64,000 nt of DNA from an uncultured Dehalococcoidia bacterium (GTDB lineage Bacteria; Chloroflexota; Dehalococcoidia; Lucifugimonadales; Lucifugimonadaceae): contig OX638325.1 in the NCBI GenBank assembly GCA_951812795.1, positions 620,001 to 684,000 on the forward strand, read 5' to 3'. This document shows, piece after piece, positions 25,441-34,669 of this stretch. A program made the position numbers and the translations under genes. The stretch's first letter is position 1, and each line of letters opens with the position of its first letter. The notes under the pieces were generated by a model. It was not told the origin of the DNA, ran no database searches, and saw nothing but the letters and a program-made list of their open reading frames with translations.

Positions 25441-26568
25441 ATGCCTGAAACACCGCCGCAAACACAAAAACAGATTGACGATCTGTTCGACGAGTTGAAA
25501 GCTCTATCGGACGCTCAACTCGGCTACCCGACTAACCAATGCTTCGACTACTCATCGCTGTTCCGATTCTTGGAATTCAGCATCAACAACGTCGGCGATC
25601 CGTTTCATGACAGCCTATATCGTGTCAACTCGCACGAAATCGAGCGCGAAGTCATTGCAACGTTCGCTAACCTCATGCGGTTGTCCCCAGACGAAACGTG
25701 GGGCTACGTGACTTCGGGCGGCACCGAGGGGAACATGTACGGACTGTACATGGCTCGCGAGATGTTCCCCGAAGCCGTCGTCTATTTCTCGCAGGATACT
25801 CACTACAGCGTCCGCAAGAACCTGCGGGTGCTCAACTACCGCAATATCATGATCCGTAGCCTCGACAACGGAGAGATCGACTACGAGGACCTGCGCGAGA
25901 CGATTCGCATCAATCGCCATCTGCCAGTGGTCGTGATGGCCAACATTGGAACAACGATGAAAGGCGCGGTAGACGATCTCGACAAAATTCGCGATATCTT
26001 CGACGAACTTGCAATCTCAAGCAGCTACATCCACCCCGACGCGGCGCTGAGCGGGATGATTCTGCCCTTTGTGGACGATCCACAACCGTACGGCTTCGAC
26101 GCCGGTATCGATTCGATCGCCATCAGCGGACACAAGATGATCGGATCGCCACTCCCAACCGGCGTCGTTCTGACCAAGAGCGACTATGTGGGACGCGTCG
26201 CCAGATCTATCGAGTATGTCGGCGCTATGGACACGACGCTTTCGGGCTCCCGCAACGCCATAACACCCCTGATGCTGTGGTACGCGTTTCAGCAACAGGG
26301 ACTCGAAGGCTTCCGAAACATCGTTCACGAGTCACTTGAAACCGCCGAGTACGCGGTCGGGAAATTCAACGAGCACGGAATCCCAGCCTGGCGTAACAGG
26401 AACTCAATCACCGTCGTATTCAGACGACCGGCAGACGAAGTCGTTCGCAAATGGCAGATGGCCCCGTACGAAAACTTCGCACACATCATCACCGTACCCA
26501 ACGTAACCCGCGACAAGATCGACGCCGCCATTGCGGACTGCGTCGCAAATCCACGCACGACAATCTGA
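25441..26568 (+). CDS. hdc: Pyridoxal-phosphate histidine decarboxylase
   Basis: 375-residue group II PLP decarboxylase. The PLP lysine is K232 in AISGHKMIGSP, and H121 in DTHYSVRKN stacks on the ring. TSGGTEGNMYGLY and MANIGTTMKGAVDD are the other family blocks. Length and motifs match the Gram-negative (Morganella-type) histidine decarboxylase, making histamine from histidine. Family assignment is firm; histidine rather than another amino acid is likely but not certain. It is followed 21 bp later by a two-ACT-domain protein, which suggests amino-acid-responsive control. Confidence 0.87.
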   Translation: MPETPPQTQKQIDDLFDELKALSDAQLGYPTNQCFDYSSLFRFLEFSINNVGDPFHDSLYRVNSHEIEREVIATFANLMRLSPDETWGYVTSGGTEGNMYGLYMAREMFPEAVVYFSQDTHYSVRKNLRVLNYRNIMIRSLDNGEIDYEDLRETIRINRHLPVVVMANIGTTMKGAVDDLDKIRDIFDELAISSSYIHPDAALSGMILPFVDDPQPYGFDAGIDSIAISGHKMIGSPLPTGVVLTKSDYVGRVARSIEYVGAMDTTLSGSRNAITPLMLWYAFQQQGLEGFRNIVHESLETAEYAVGKFNEHGIPAWRNRNSITVVFRRPADEVVRKWQMAPYENFAHIITVPNVTRDKIDAAIADCVANPRTTI

Positions 26569-26589
26569 CACAAGGAGACCCTTTATCTA

Positions 26590-27000
26590 ATGAAGCAGAT
26601 CACCGTCAACGTAGAAAACGAAATCGGCATCATCGCCGGCGTAACTAGTGTCCTATCTAATAACGGCATAAACATCTTGAGCCTCAGCACTGAAGTGATG
26701 GAAGATTCAGGCGTCATATTCATCACCACCGAAGACGAAGATCACGACAAGGCGCTGTGGTGGTTGGCGGACGCGGGATATAAAGCCATGACAGACGAGA
26801 CGTTGGTGATCACTATGCTCGACGAACCGGGCGCACTGGCCAAAGTGGCAGAGCGATTCCGCGACCACGACATCAACATCCTCAGCCTACACATAATAAA
26901 CCGAGCCCACGGCCACACCACCGTATCCCTCAGCACCGACAACCAGGACAAAGCGCGGCAATTAGTCAAGGATCAGCTGGTTGGAACGGCGGGCAGTTAG
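26590..27000 (+). CDS. Tandem ACT-domain protein
   Basis: 136 residues made of two ACT domains (about 1-68 and 69-136). Each starts with a beta strand followed by the G-hugging loop (NEIGIIAGVTSVL and DEPGALAKVAERF). ACT domains bind amino acids and regulate enzymes. AAGGAG lies 12 bases before the ATG, 21 bp after hdc. No catalytic or DNA-binding domain is attached. It probably senses an amino acid, perhaps histidine given the neighbour, and acts on a partner protein. The pairing is an inference from spacing. Confidence 0.85.
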   Translation: MKQITVNVENEIGIIAGVTSVLSNNGINILSLSTEVMEDSGVIFITTEDEDHDKALWWLADAGYKAMTDETLVITMLDEPGALAKVAERFRDHDINILSLHIINRAHGHTTVSLSTDNQDKARQLVKDQLVGTAGS

Positions 27001-27017
27001 TAGCATCCCAGGGCTGC

Positions 27018-28790
27018 TCACTGCCAGTACTCCGCCCACTTCCGATCCACCAACCTGACGATACTTGGATCCATCTCCAACGGCTTCTGATACCCCGGCT
27101 TCCAAGTCGCGTCGATCCCCATTACACCGCTATAGATCGGCGTAATCCCGGCGAAACGTTGCTCGGTGAAGGTCACATCCAAGGCGCAGTCGAAGCGCGT
27201 GAAGATCCCCCAGATCAGCTCGACGTTATCGTCGATATCGACATCATCCGAAACCAACACTGCTGCTTTGAGCGTTCTCGCCCTAGGATCGTTCACCGTT
27301 CGCTCTAATAGTTTTCGAGTCTCCGGATAGCCACTTTTCACCTGCATCACCAAGATGTTGTCGCAGAGCAGTCGGTGCTTCACAATTGCCGACGATAGCG
27401 ACGTCGGGTCAAAACGCAACTGGGCACCGTCAACGCGCTCCGGTTCATGCCCGTATCCGGTGGCGTCGAGGACCATCTTAGAGCCGTGTTGGAACGCGTC
27501 TCCGGTGAAGTCCAATGTGTCTTGTGCCGTACGGGCCAGCAGTCGAAAATCCGACTCCACACGGAAATTGCGCGATATCGCTCGCGCAACCGATTTGATG
27601 TTCGATGGGTCGGTCTGAGCATCGACCAATACCATCACCTTCGTGAGCGATAGCTGTCCTTCTCCCAGGATCCCGAATGCCGTCTTCATCTGCTCCCGCG
27701 AATAGCGGCTGTCAACCGACACCACGAGGAGGTTGTGGAACCCGGACTCGTAGTACGACCACATGTCCCGGACTTCCTTCCGCATCAGCCGGATCAGCGG
27801 TTTGGTCGCAAGCTGCGCCGCATCGCCCAACGCACGATCCTCTTGCGGAGGTTTGCCGACCACTGTCGCTGGATAAACCGGGTTGCGTTTGCGGGTGATC
27901 GCCTTTACGCGGAATACGGGAAAATCTGCGGCGCCCGAATAGTGGCCGAAGTGATCTCCGAAAGGACCCTCAAGACGTCTTTCTCCGGGTTGGAGCTGAC
28001 CTTCGATAACGAACTCGGCATGTGCCGGGACTCGGACATCGACCGTCTTGGCTTTGGTCATCGGGGTCGCGCGTCCGCGTATGACGCCCGCGAAACCAGC
28101 CTCGTCGATTCCCTCAGGCAGCGGAATGATTGCCGACAGTATCAGCGCTGGGTCTCCTCCTAAAGCCACCGCGATATCCAACGGTTTCGACTCGCGTTCG
28201 GCATCGACGTGGTGGAATGCGCCGCCCTTCTGAATCTGCATGTGCATGCCCGTGGTCGATCGGTCGTAGACCTGCATCCGGTACATGCCCATATTGTGGG
28301 CTCCTGTCGCAGGGTCGCGCGTCCGGACCAGTGGCAAGGTGATGAAGCGCCCGCCATCATCTGGCCAGCATTTCAGTATCGGCATCTGCGATAGATCGGG
28401 CGATTCGTCGGTTACCTGTTGCACGCGCGGATTCAAGGCGAGACCGGGTCGGACATTCAGCAGATTGAGTGCCGATCCTCGGTTCCGCCATATCGACGAA
28501 ACCGATGGTGGGTTTACGTCTTCCAAGAACGTAATCAAGCCTTCGCCGATCTCCTCTGGATGGCGTCCCAACCCGATCTCGATCCGCTCCATAGTTCCGA
28601 GAAGATTTACTACCAACGGATACGAAGCGCCGTCGACGTTCTCGAACAGTACCGCTGGGCCGCCTTCACGCACCAGCCGCGTCGTGATTTCGGTGACCTC
28701 CAACTCGGCATTGACCGGGATCGTTACGCGTTTCAACAGTCCACGCGCCTCGAGAACGCGCATGAATGACTGCATGTCGGTGAAAGCCAT
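27018..28790 (-). CDS. UbiD-family prenylated-FMN decarboxylase (candidate MqnL)
   Basis: 590 residues, full length for UbiD. The family blocks PLVRTRDPATGAHNMGMYRMQV and EGPFGDHFGHYSG (with the conserved acidic residue of the active site) are present. It decarboxylates an aromatic acid using the prenylated FMN made by UbiX. Here it follows ubiX by 11 bp and ubiA in the same transcript. In organisms with the futalosine pathway a UbiD homologue removes the 6-carboxyl after prenylation, so MqnL is the favoured role, but other aromatic acids cannot be excluded. Confidence 0.9.
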   Translation of the reverse strand: MAFTDMQSFMRVLEARGLLKRVTIPVNAELEVTEITTRLVREGGPAVLFENVDGASYPLVVNLLGTMERIEIGLGRHPEEIGEGLITFLEDVNPPSVSSIWRNRGSALNLLNVRPGLALNPRVQQVTDESPDLSQMPILKCWPDDGGRFITLPLVRTRDPATGAHNMGMYRMQVYDRSTTGMHMQIQKGGAFHHVDAERESKPLDIAVALGGDPALILSAIIPLPEGIDEAGFAGVIRGRATPMTKAKTVDVRVPAHAEFVIEGQLQPGERRLEGPFGDHFGHYSGAADFPVFRVKAITRKRNPVYPATVVGKPPQEDRALGDAAQLATKPLIRLMRKEVRDMWSYYESGFHNLLVVSVDSRYSREQMKTAFGILGEGQLSLTKVMVLVDAQTDPSNIKSVARAISRNFRVESDFRLLARTAQDTLDFTGDAFQHGSKMVLDATGYGHEPERVDGAQLRFDPTSLSSAIVKHRLLCDNILVMQVKSGYPETRKLLERTVNDPRARTLKAAVLVSDDVDIDDNVELIWGIFTRFDCALDVTFTEQRFAGITPIYSGVMGIDATWKPGYQKPLEMDPSIVRLVDRKWAEYWQ

Positions 28791-28801
28791 GCCGTCCTTC
28801 T

Positions 28802-29413
28802 CTACCGCCCGGTCCAGACTTGGAGAAGGTCGCTCTCCAGACCCAGGTGATACAGGATGCGGCCGGCGATCATGTCGATCAAGTCATCGATCGAATCGGG
28901 ATTGTGGTAGAAACCCGGGGATGCCGGAAGAACGATGGCTCCCGCTTCTGTGACGGCGGTCATGTTGCGGAGGTGAATCAAACTCAACGGTGTCTCTCGC
29001 GTCATCAGTATCAGCGGCCGCCGCTCCTTCAACGTCACGTCCGCCGCACGTTCCAAAAGGCTCTGTGACATTCCATTTGCGATGCGCGCCAATGTGCCAC
29101 CGCTGCACGGCGCTACCAGCATTGCGTCGACGTGGCATGAACCACTCGCGATATCAGCCGCGACGTTAGCCGCGTGGTGCCACTGGAATCCGTCGCGATT
29201 CGTCATGTCGCAATTGAGCCACCGAGAGAGTTCGCCGAGATCGACCCCGATATTTCCAGTCAAGTTGACTCCCTCTTCCACCTCCAAAACTTTGGTGCCA
29301 GATTGGGTCACTACTAAGTCCAATTGATGATCGCTGTTAGCTAGCACCTGCAATACTCGCCTCACGTACGGCGCGCCGCTCGCTCCCGAAATGCCTACAA
29401 TGTAGCGCGCCAT
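28802..29413 (-). CDS. ubiX: UbiX-family flavin prenyltransferase (candidate MqnM)
   Basis: 203 residues. The N-terminal FMN-binding GISGASGAPY and the later MLVAPCSGGTLARIANG and RETPLSLIHLRNM blocks are diagnostic for UbiX. It makes prenylated FMN from dimethylallyl phosphate and FMN for the adjacent UbiD. The start overlaps nothing and lies four bases after ubiA. ubiA-ubiX-ubiD form a tight operon matching the late steps of menaquinone synthesis. Confidence 0.93.
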   Translation of the reverse strand: MARYIVGISGASGAPYVRRVLQVLANSDHQLDLVVTQSGTKVLEVEEGVNLTGNIGVDLGELSRWLNCDMTNRDGFQWHHAANVAADIASGSCHVDAMLVAPCSGGTLARIANGMSQSLLERAADVTLKERRPLILMTRETPLSLIHLRNMTAVTEAGAIVLPASPGFYHNPDSIDDLIDMIAGRILYHLGLESDLLQVWTGR

Positions 29414-29417
29414 AAGG

Positions 29418-30362
29418 TCAACCGATCAACAACTCGTCGAGAACGACGAACACTGCGAACACGACGGCGATGATGCCGTTCATCGTGAAAAACGCCATAT
29501 TCAGCTTCGATAGGTCGTCCTCCTTCACCAGCGAGTGTTCATACGCGAACAGTGCTCCCACGACGACAATACCGAACGCTGCCAAAAACCCGCTCCCTGC
29601 TGACAAGACCGATAAAACTAGGAATACGAGAGTTACGAGGTGCAACGCCTTGGCTATGACCAGCGATCTTGATATCCCATAGCGCGCGGGTACCGAGTGG
29701 AGCCCGTTCGCGCGGTCGAATTCGATATCGGCGATGGCGTACAAAACGTCGAAACCCGAAACCCAGAACAACGCCGCGACGCCTAGCAACACGAACTCCG
29801 CCGGCATGGTCCCGGTCATCGCGATCGACACCGCTGGCGGAACGACCACGTAGACTGCGCCGATTCCGAAGTGCGCTAACCAAGTGAAACGCTTCAGATA
29901 CGGGTATGTAAACGCCACGACAATAGGGATCGGCGATAGGAGCAAAGCTAACGGATCGAGCTGCCAAGCCGCGACCACGAAGATCACGGCCGATACCGCC
30001 ATGTATCCGATCACCTCATGTTTGCCGATAATGCCGGTTGCTAGCGCACGATCCGCGGTGCGCGGATTGCGTCGATCGATCGCCGCGTCTACGAGTCGAT
30101 TGGCCGCCATCGCGAAGGTCCGCAAGGTCACCATCGCCACAATGACCCAACCAAACTGCACCCAATTCGGCCAACCCTCTGCCACCATAAAAGCCGCCGC
30201 GACCGCGAACGGAAGAGCAAAGATCGAGTGTTCGAACTTGATAGTGTCGAGGAATATCTGAAGACGACGGAGCGGGTTTAATCCCGCATTTGAACCGCCG
30301 CCGTGATTGGCGTCGATGCTCAACGAATGCCTAGTGAGAAGGGTCTGCAGCTGTGCTTGCAA
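29418..30362 (-). CDS. UbiA-family prenyltransferase (candidate MqnP)
   Basis: 314-residue membrane enzyme with eight to nine hydrophobic helices. The first Asp-rich motif is N88-RLVD-AAID-RRNPRT, and the second is DIEFDRANGLHSVPAR. They bind the Mg-diphosphate of the prenyl donor. The context (futalosine genes 4 kb away, UbiX and UbiD downstream) points to attachment of the polyprenyl tail to 1,4-dihydroxy-6-naphthoate. The first 30 residues (QTLLTRHSLSIDANHGGGSN) are not conserved-looking, so the true start may be slightly internal. Confidence 0.9.
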   Translation of the reverse strand: MQAQLQTLLTRHSLSIDANHGGGSNAGLNPLRRLQIFLDTIKFEHSIFALPFAVAAAFMVAEGWPNWVQFGWVIVAMVTLRTFAMAANRLVDAAIDRRNPRTADRALATGIIGKHEVIGYMAVSAVIFVVAAWQLDPLALLLSPIPIVVAFTYPYLKRFTWLAHFGIGAVYVVVPPAVSIAMTGTMPAEFVLLGVAALFWVSGFDVLYAIADIEFDRANGLHSVPARYGISRSLVIAKALHLVTLVFLVLSVLSAGSGFLAAFGIVVVGALFAYEHSLVKEDDLSKLNMAFFTMNGIIAVVFAVFVVLDELLIG

Positions 30363-30390
30363 CCGATTCTAACGGTTGACATTGATCCTC

Positions 30391-32247
30391 TCACTTCCGG
30401 CGTCCAAACTCTCGTTCCAACGCCTCGCCTGTAAGCAGCAGCATCGTTGGCCTTCCGTGCGGACATGATTGTGGATGCTCGCACTCCTGCAACAACCGCA
30501 CGATCTCCTCGCAACTCTCCAGCGTCAGGTTATCCCCTGCCCTCACCGCCGCGTGGCACGCCATTGTAGCCAGCAACCTCTCCGACCACGGCATCGTATC
30601 GGCATTTGAACGTCGCTCATTAGTCTGCGCCATGTCGTCCAGCACTCGGACGAGCGCCGTTTCCGCGGCGTTGGCACTCGTGGTAGCCCGTTCCGCCAGG
30701 ACCTGAGGGACCGCGCGAACCAATACCGATCCACCGCCGAATGGCTCGATCTCCCAGCCCGAATCGGCGAACCATTGCGCCCCCTCGCTGTAAACGACCT
30801 GACGTTGTGGCGTCAGATCAACCATCTGAGGTGCAAGCAACGGCTGAGATTCACTCGCTTGACGTGCCCTTTTGGCGCGTATCTCTTCGAACTTCACGCG
30901 CTCGTGTGCCGCGTGTTGGTCGATGAGAAATACGCCGCTCGCATCCTCCGCCACGATGTAGGTTGATTGAGCCTGACCGAGCACACGCAACGACGGCAGC
31001 ACGTCACGATGTCTCGCCGGACTGGGAGGCTGTGGCGAGGAACGATTTTGGGACTTCGACTGTTCGTTCGATTGCGATTTGGCAGTGCTGTCCGGGGATT
31101 GATCCCCGTTCACGTTGATCTGCTGTTCTTCGGAACCGTTCGAAATTGGCACCTCGGTTACGGGTTCGAATCCTGAGCTTCGACGCATCGCGAACGCGCC
31201 CTCAAGAGACGTCGTCAATGAAGACTCGATTCGCGTGTCTGAAAACTGCCGTACCGCCGCCCGTTTGCCCAACGCATCTTTAACCGCGTTCTCGACGACC
31301 GAGAAGATGAGCCCTTCACGCCGAAACCGGACCTCGGTCTTTTGTGGGTGCACGTTTACATCGACATCCTCGAGAGGTGCGTCGACCTTTATCAAAGCCA
31401 TCGGAAATCTTCGGTCGGGCAAAAACCCTTGGTATCCGCGTTCCACCGCGTAGCTGAGGCGATACGTCTGGACCAACCTACCGTTGACCGCAATCGTGAT
31501 GTGCGTTCGCCGCCCGAAATGTAGGTTCGGCATCGCGATTGCGCCGCCCACGCTAAACGCGGCATCGAAATCGGCGTAAATGTTGACCAGTGCCGATAGA
31601 TCTCTCACGCTGTAGACAGCAGCCAATGCCGCTGCGTCGTCGAAATCACCGGGTGTGTTGACGCGCACCGCACCATCAACCGTCAGACGGAATTTAACAT
31701 CGCTCCGGATCAATGCCAATTGGCCCACGAGCGCCGCCACCCGAGCTGCCTCTGCCGATGGGCTGCTCAAGAACTTCAAGCGGGCCGGAACATTTCGAAA
31801 GAGTTGGCGGACGGTAACTGATGTTCCGGACGGTGCGCCCGCCGCGAGCACCTGCGGATCGGAACCGAATGACACGTTACACTCGGCCCCGCCCTCGGCC
31901 TCAACGTTGCGTGAGACCATCGTCACGTCGGCGACAGACGCGATCGAAGGCAACGCCTCGCCACGGAATCCCAACGTCGGAATCGCTACTAGATCGCTCG
32001 ATTCGTCAACCTTGCTGGTTGCAAACCGCTCGAATGCCAAACTCAACTCTTCAGCGGGAATCCCGTGGCCATCGTCAACAACGCGGATCAGATTCCTACC
32101 ACCACCCTCCAACTCGACATCGATTCGGCTGGCGCCCGCGTCAAGAGCGTTTTCGATCAACTCCTTGACCACCGACGCAGGCCGTTCAACGACCTCCCCG
32201 GCCGCAACCCGGGACGCAAGGGCATCTGGCATGATTTTTATCGGCAT
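30391..32247 (-). CDS. mutL: DNA mismatch repair protein MutL
   Basis: 618 residues. The GHKL ATPase domain has ELIENALDAGASRIDVEL, VDDGHGIP, TSKV and GFRGEALPSIASV. The variable linker is polar (about 355-410). The C-terminal domain contains DQHAAHERVKFEE, the DQHA(x)2E(x)4E endonuclease motif, plus CPHGRPT. It is therefore a nicking-type MutL, as in bacteria lacking MutH. It is 28 bp upstream of ubiA on the same strand and may be the first gene of that operon. MutS is not in the window. Confidence 0.95.
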   Translation of the reverse strand: MPIKIMPDALASRVAAGEVVERPASVVKELIENALDAGASRIDVELEGGGRNLIRVVDDGHGIPAEELSLAFERFATSKVDESSDLVAIPTLGFRGEALPSIASVADVTMVSRNVEAEGGAECNVSFGSDPQVLAAGAPSGTSVTVRQLFRNVPARLKFLSSPSAEAARVAALVGQLALIRSDVKFRLTVDGAVRVNTPGDFDDAAALAAVYSVRDLSALVNIYADFDAAFSVGGAIAMPNLHFGRRTHITIAVNGRLVQTYRLSYAVERGYQGFLPDRRFPMALIKVDAPLEDVDVNVHPQKTEVRFRREGLIFSVVENAVKDALGKRAAVRQFSDTRIESSLTTSLEGAFAMRRSSGFEPVTEVPISNGSEEQQINVNGDQSPDSTAKSQSNEQSKSQNRSSPQPPSPARHRDVLPSLRVLGQAQSTYIVAEDASGVFLIDQHAAHERVKFEEIRAKRARQASESQPLLAPQMVDLTPQRQVVYSEGAQWFADSGWEIEPFGGGSVLVRAVPQVLAERATTSANAAETALVRVLDDMAQTNERRSNADTMPWSERLLATMACHAAVRAGDNLTLESCEEIVRLLQECEHPQSCPHGRPTMLLLTGEALEREFGRRK

Positions 32248-32345
32248 ACGACGAAGAATGAGTGTATCGTGTTGGAGAAAGCAGTCTCATTCAAGATTAC
32301 GACGTAACCGCGCATCGATTGTTTCGAGTACATCTTTGCCGCGTC

Positions 32346-33362
32346 TCAGCTAACAGATCCGTAAACTGAAACACTCGGAAGGTCATCATTCAAGTCAGTC
32401 GCTGGCGGTATCAATGGCACGCGTCCTGCGACTTCTCGAAGCCGAGGCGGCACCGGTGAGCGCGGCATTCGGGTAGCGCCCGGAACATCAGGTAGCTGTT
32501 CGAACCCAGTAACAGACCATTCGAGCCATGCTGTCCGTTCGTACAACCAATGTGCCATCATCGCCAATCCTGACGAAGTAGGAACCTCGACGTTCAAGCA
32601 TGAAATCAGACCGTTGACAGTGACGTGTACGCCACTCCATTCTTTCGCAACTCGAGCCCAATCCGGCTCGACATAACCGCTATATTGATATTTCGGCATA
32701 ACTACAGGCGCAAACTCGCACAGTCTTGCCCAATCCGATTGTGAGTCAATCTCATAAACTGGTTTTGTCGGATTGATATCGATGTTGTAGTAACGCCAAG
32801 ATTCCAACTCGTTTTCGAACATACTCCTCCAGTAATCCGAAGCTATGTAACCCTCCTCGGTCGATGGTCGATCTTGTACCGCTGAGGAGGTCCACAGAAC
32901 CACTTCTGGTGGGGATAATGCCCTATTCCTCGATGTGAATTCGCCCGGGCATGTCGGTGCTCTCTCCACCAAACAGACCTGCGAACGTCGATCCCACGTA
33001 TCTGCCCACCAAGCGCTTGCTTCGCATTGCAGGATTGCATCCGCCACGTCTAGGCTCCACGGCTTAAACCATCGGCTGTGCCAGCCTTCCGCAGGGCAAA
33101 ACTCAACGCATCGATGCTGTGGGCAGTCGCATAACACACCGCCTTCAACATCGAACGCTTCTTCCTCAACGATCTCCCACAACTCCGCCTCGGTCATCCT
33201 GGCAAGTAATTGATGAACGTCGTCTATATGCTGGTGAAAATTCTCGTTCATCTCGTGCCAATCCTTCGAGTCATCGCTCAGAGACAAGACGACCCAGCGT
33301 TCGATCTCTTGGACGACTCGATCACCTAAAGGTGTGGCAACGAATTGTTCAGGTGTAAGCAT
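32346..33362 (-). CDS. Hypothetical Trp-rich protein
   Basis: 338 residues with no recognised family, very rich in Trp and acidic residues. The N-terminal 70 residues look helical (DDVHQLLARMTEAELWEIVEEE). A cysteine cluster CDCPQHRCVEFC (about 78-90) could bind metal. A mixed region WWADTWDRRSQVC follows, and the C-terminal third is proline-rich. No signal peptide or membrane helix is seen, so it is probably cytoplasmic. It is flanked by the mutL operon and MFS genes without close spacing. Confidence 0.65.
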   Translation of the reverse strand: MLTPEQFVATPLGDRVVQEIERWVVLSLSDDSKDWHEMNENFHQHIDDVHQLLARMTEAELWEIVEEEAFDVEGGVLCDCPQHRCVEFCPAEGWHSRWFKPWSLDVADAILQCEASAWWADTWDRRSQVCLVERAPTCPGEFTSRNRALSPPEVVLWTSSAVQDRPSTEEGYIASDYWRSMFENELESWRYYNIDINPTKPVYEIDSQSDWARLCEFAPVVMPKYQYSGYVEPDWARVAKEWSGVHVTVNGLISCLNVEVPTSSGLAMMAHWLYERTAWLEWSVTGFEQLPDVPGATRMPRSPVPPRLREVAGRVPLIPPATDLNDDLPSVSVYGSVS

Positions 33363-33411
33363 GCGATTAGTCGTAAGTGTTTATTTCGAGAATACAACTG
33401 CTTCAGCGGCG

Positions 33412-34668
33412 TTACAATCGTCGAATCCGCGGTGCCAAAATCCAAGTCAAAATGACGCTAACCAAAAGCACTGCCCCAGCGACTGCGAACGACGTCTGCA
33501 AACTTGTCCGCTCGGCGAGGATTCCAAGTGGTATGGCCCCGATCGGTCTGAGCCCGAAATTCAACATGTAGATTCCCATCACCCGTCCGCGATGTTCCGC
33601 GTCTGTCTGCTCCAAAATCAGTGCCGAGTTTAAGGCTCTTCGACCCGAATCGCCTAACCCCAAAGCCAACATCGCCACGATTCCCACCAGAAACACCGTG
33701 ACGTAGGTCGATACCAGAATCGCCGCGGCCGACAGTGCCCCCGCCACTAGTAAAACAACCCCTCGTTTAACGTTCTCGGTAAGCCCGGCGATGAACAACG
33801 ACCCGATCAACGCACCCACCCCAATCATGCTCATCAAGATACCCAACTGCCTAGGCCCACCATCGAATACCAGTTCGACCTGCGCCGGCATAAGGCTGCG
33901 GAACGACTGCGAAGTCATCGTCGTCGCAAGCGTCAGCAACAACAGAACCAGAATCGTCTTGTTCCGAGCCGAGTAGCGAATTCCGTCCAAGATCGAGTTG
34001 AAGACGTTTTCACGTCGCCTATCGGGCGCAGCGGCATCAGGACGCGCCACCTTGACTCTCGTCATCATCAAGAAAGCGACGAACATTAGCCCAGACATCA
34101 AGAAATATGTGGCCTGCGGGCCCAGCCATCCATACGCCAATCCGCCGATCCCAGGGCCCGAAATCGTCATCAGCGCCATACCCGACGCGTTCAACGCCAC
34201 CGCGTTCGTCAACTCACCATCTCGCACAAGCTGCGGAATGATGGCTTGGCGCGCCGGCATCATGAACGACCAGCAGAATCCTTGCGTCAGCCCTGCCCCG
34301 AACAGCACCCAGATCGACACGAACTCCATCACTATCGAAATTGCGACGAACAACGCCACCAGACTCACAATAAGCTGCGCATACTGAATCATGCGTCGAC
34401 GATTCCAACGGTCAGCGAGTGAGCCGCCAAACAACCCGAAGATCAATATCGGCGGCGCGAATCCCGCGCCCACCAACGCGACCATAAACACATCGCCCGT
34501 CAAGTCCCATGCCAACCATCCGCGCGCCAGATGCTGCATATTGATGCCAGCCATCAGGAAGATCAGGCTGATCCAAAACTTGCGATAGTTCGAGTCACCG
34601 AGCGAATGGAACGTCCGGTTAGCGTAACTCCGGCCGTATCCTACCGCTCCATCGACTCTGAGCGCCAA
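33412..34668 (-). CDS. MFS transporter (tandem copy 2)
   Basis: 418 residues with twelve predicted helices and an MFS_3-like (efflux) layout: an early FWISLIFLMAGINMQHLARGW, the loop GGSLADRWNRRRMI (motif A) and the C-terminal LAPRIRRL. It starts one base after the stop of a close paralogue (34670-35965), so the two are co-transcribed tandem duplicates. MFS_3 proteins export siderophores, macrolides and similar compounds. A heterodimeric pump is unlikely, since each is a complete transporter. Confidence 0.88.
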   Translation of the reverse strand: MALRVDGAVGYGRSYANRTFHSLGDSNYRKFWISLIFLMAGINMQHLARGWLAWDLTGDVFMVALVGAGFAPPILIFGLFGGSLADRWNRRRMIQYAQLIVSLVALFVAISIVMEFVSIWVLFGAGLTQGFCWSFMMPARQAIIPQLVRDGELTNAVALNASGMALMTISGPGIGGLAYGWLGPQATYFLMSGLMFVAFLMMTRVKVARPDAAAPDRRRENVFNSILDGIRYSARNKTILVLLLLTLATTMTSQSFRSLMPAQVELVFDGGPRQLGILMSMIGVGALIGSLFIAGLTENVKRGVVLLVAGALSAAAILVSTYVTVFLVGIVAMLALGLGDSGRRALNSALILEQTDAEHRGRVMGIYMLNFGLRPIGAIPLGILAERTSLQTSFAVAGAVLLVSVILTWILAPRIRRL

Positions 34669-34669
34669 A

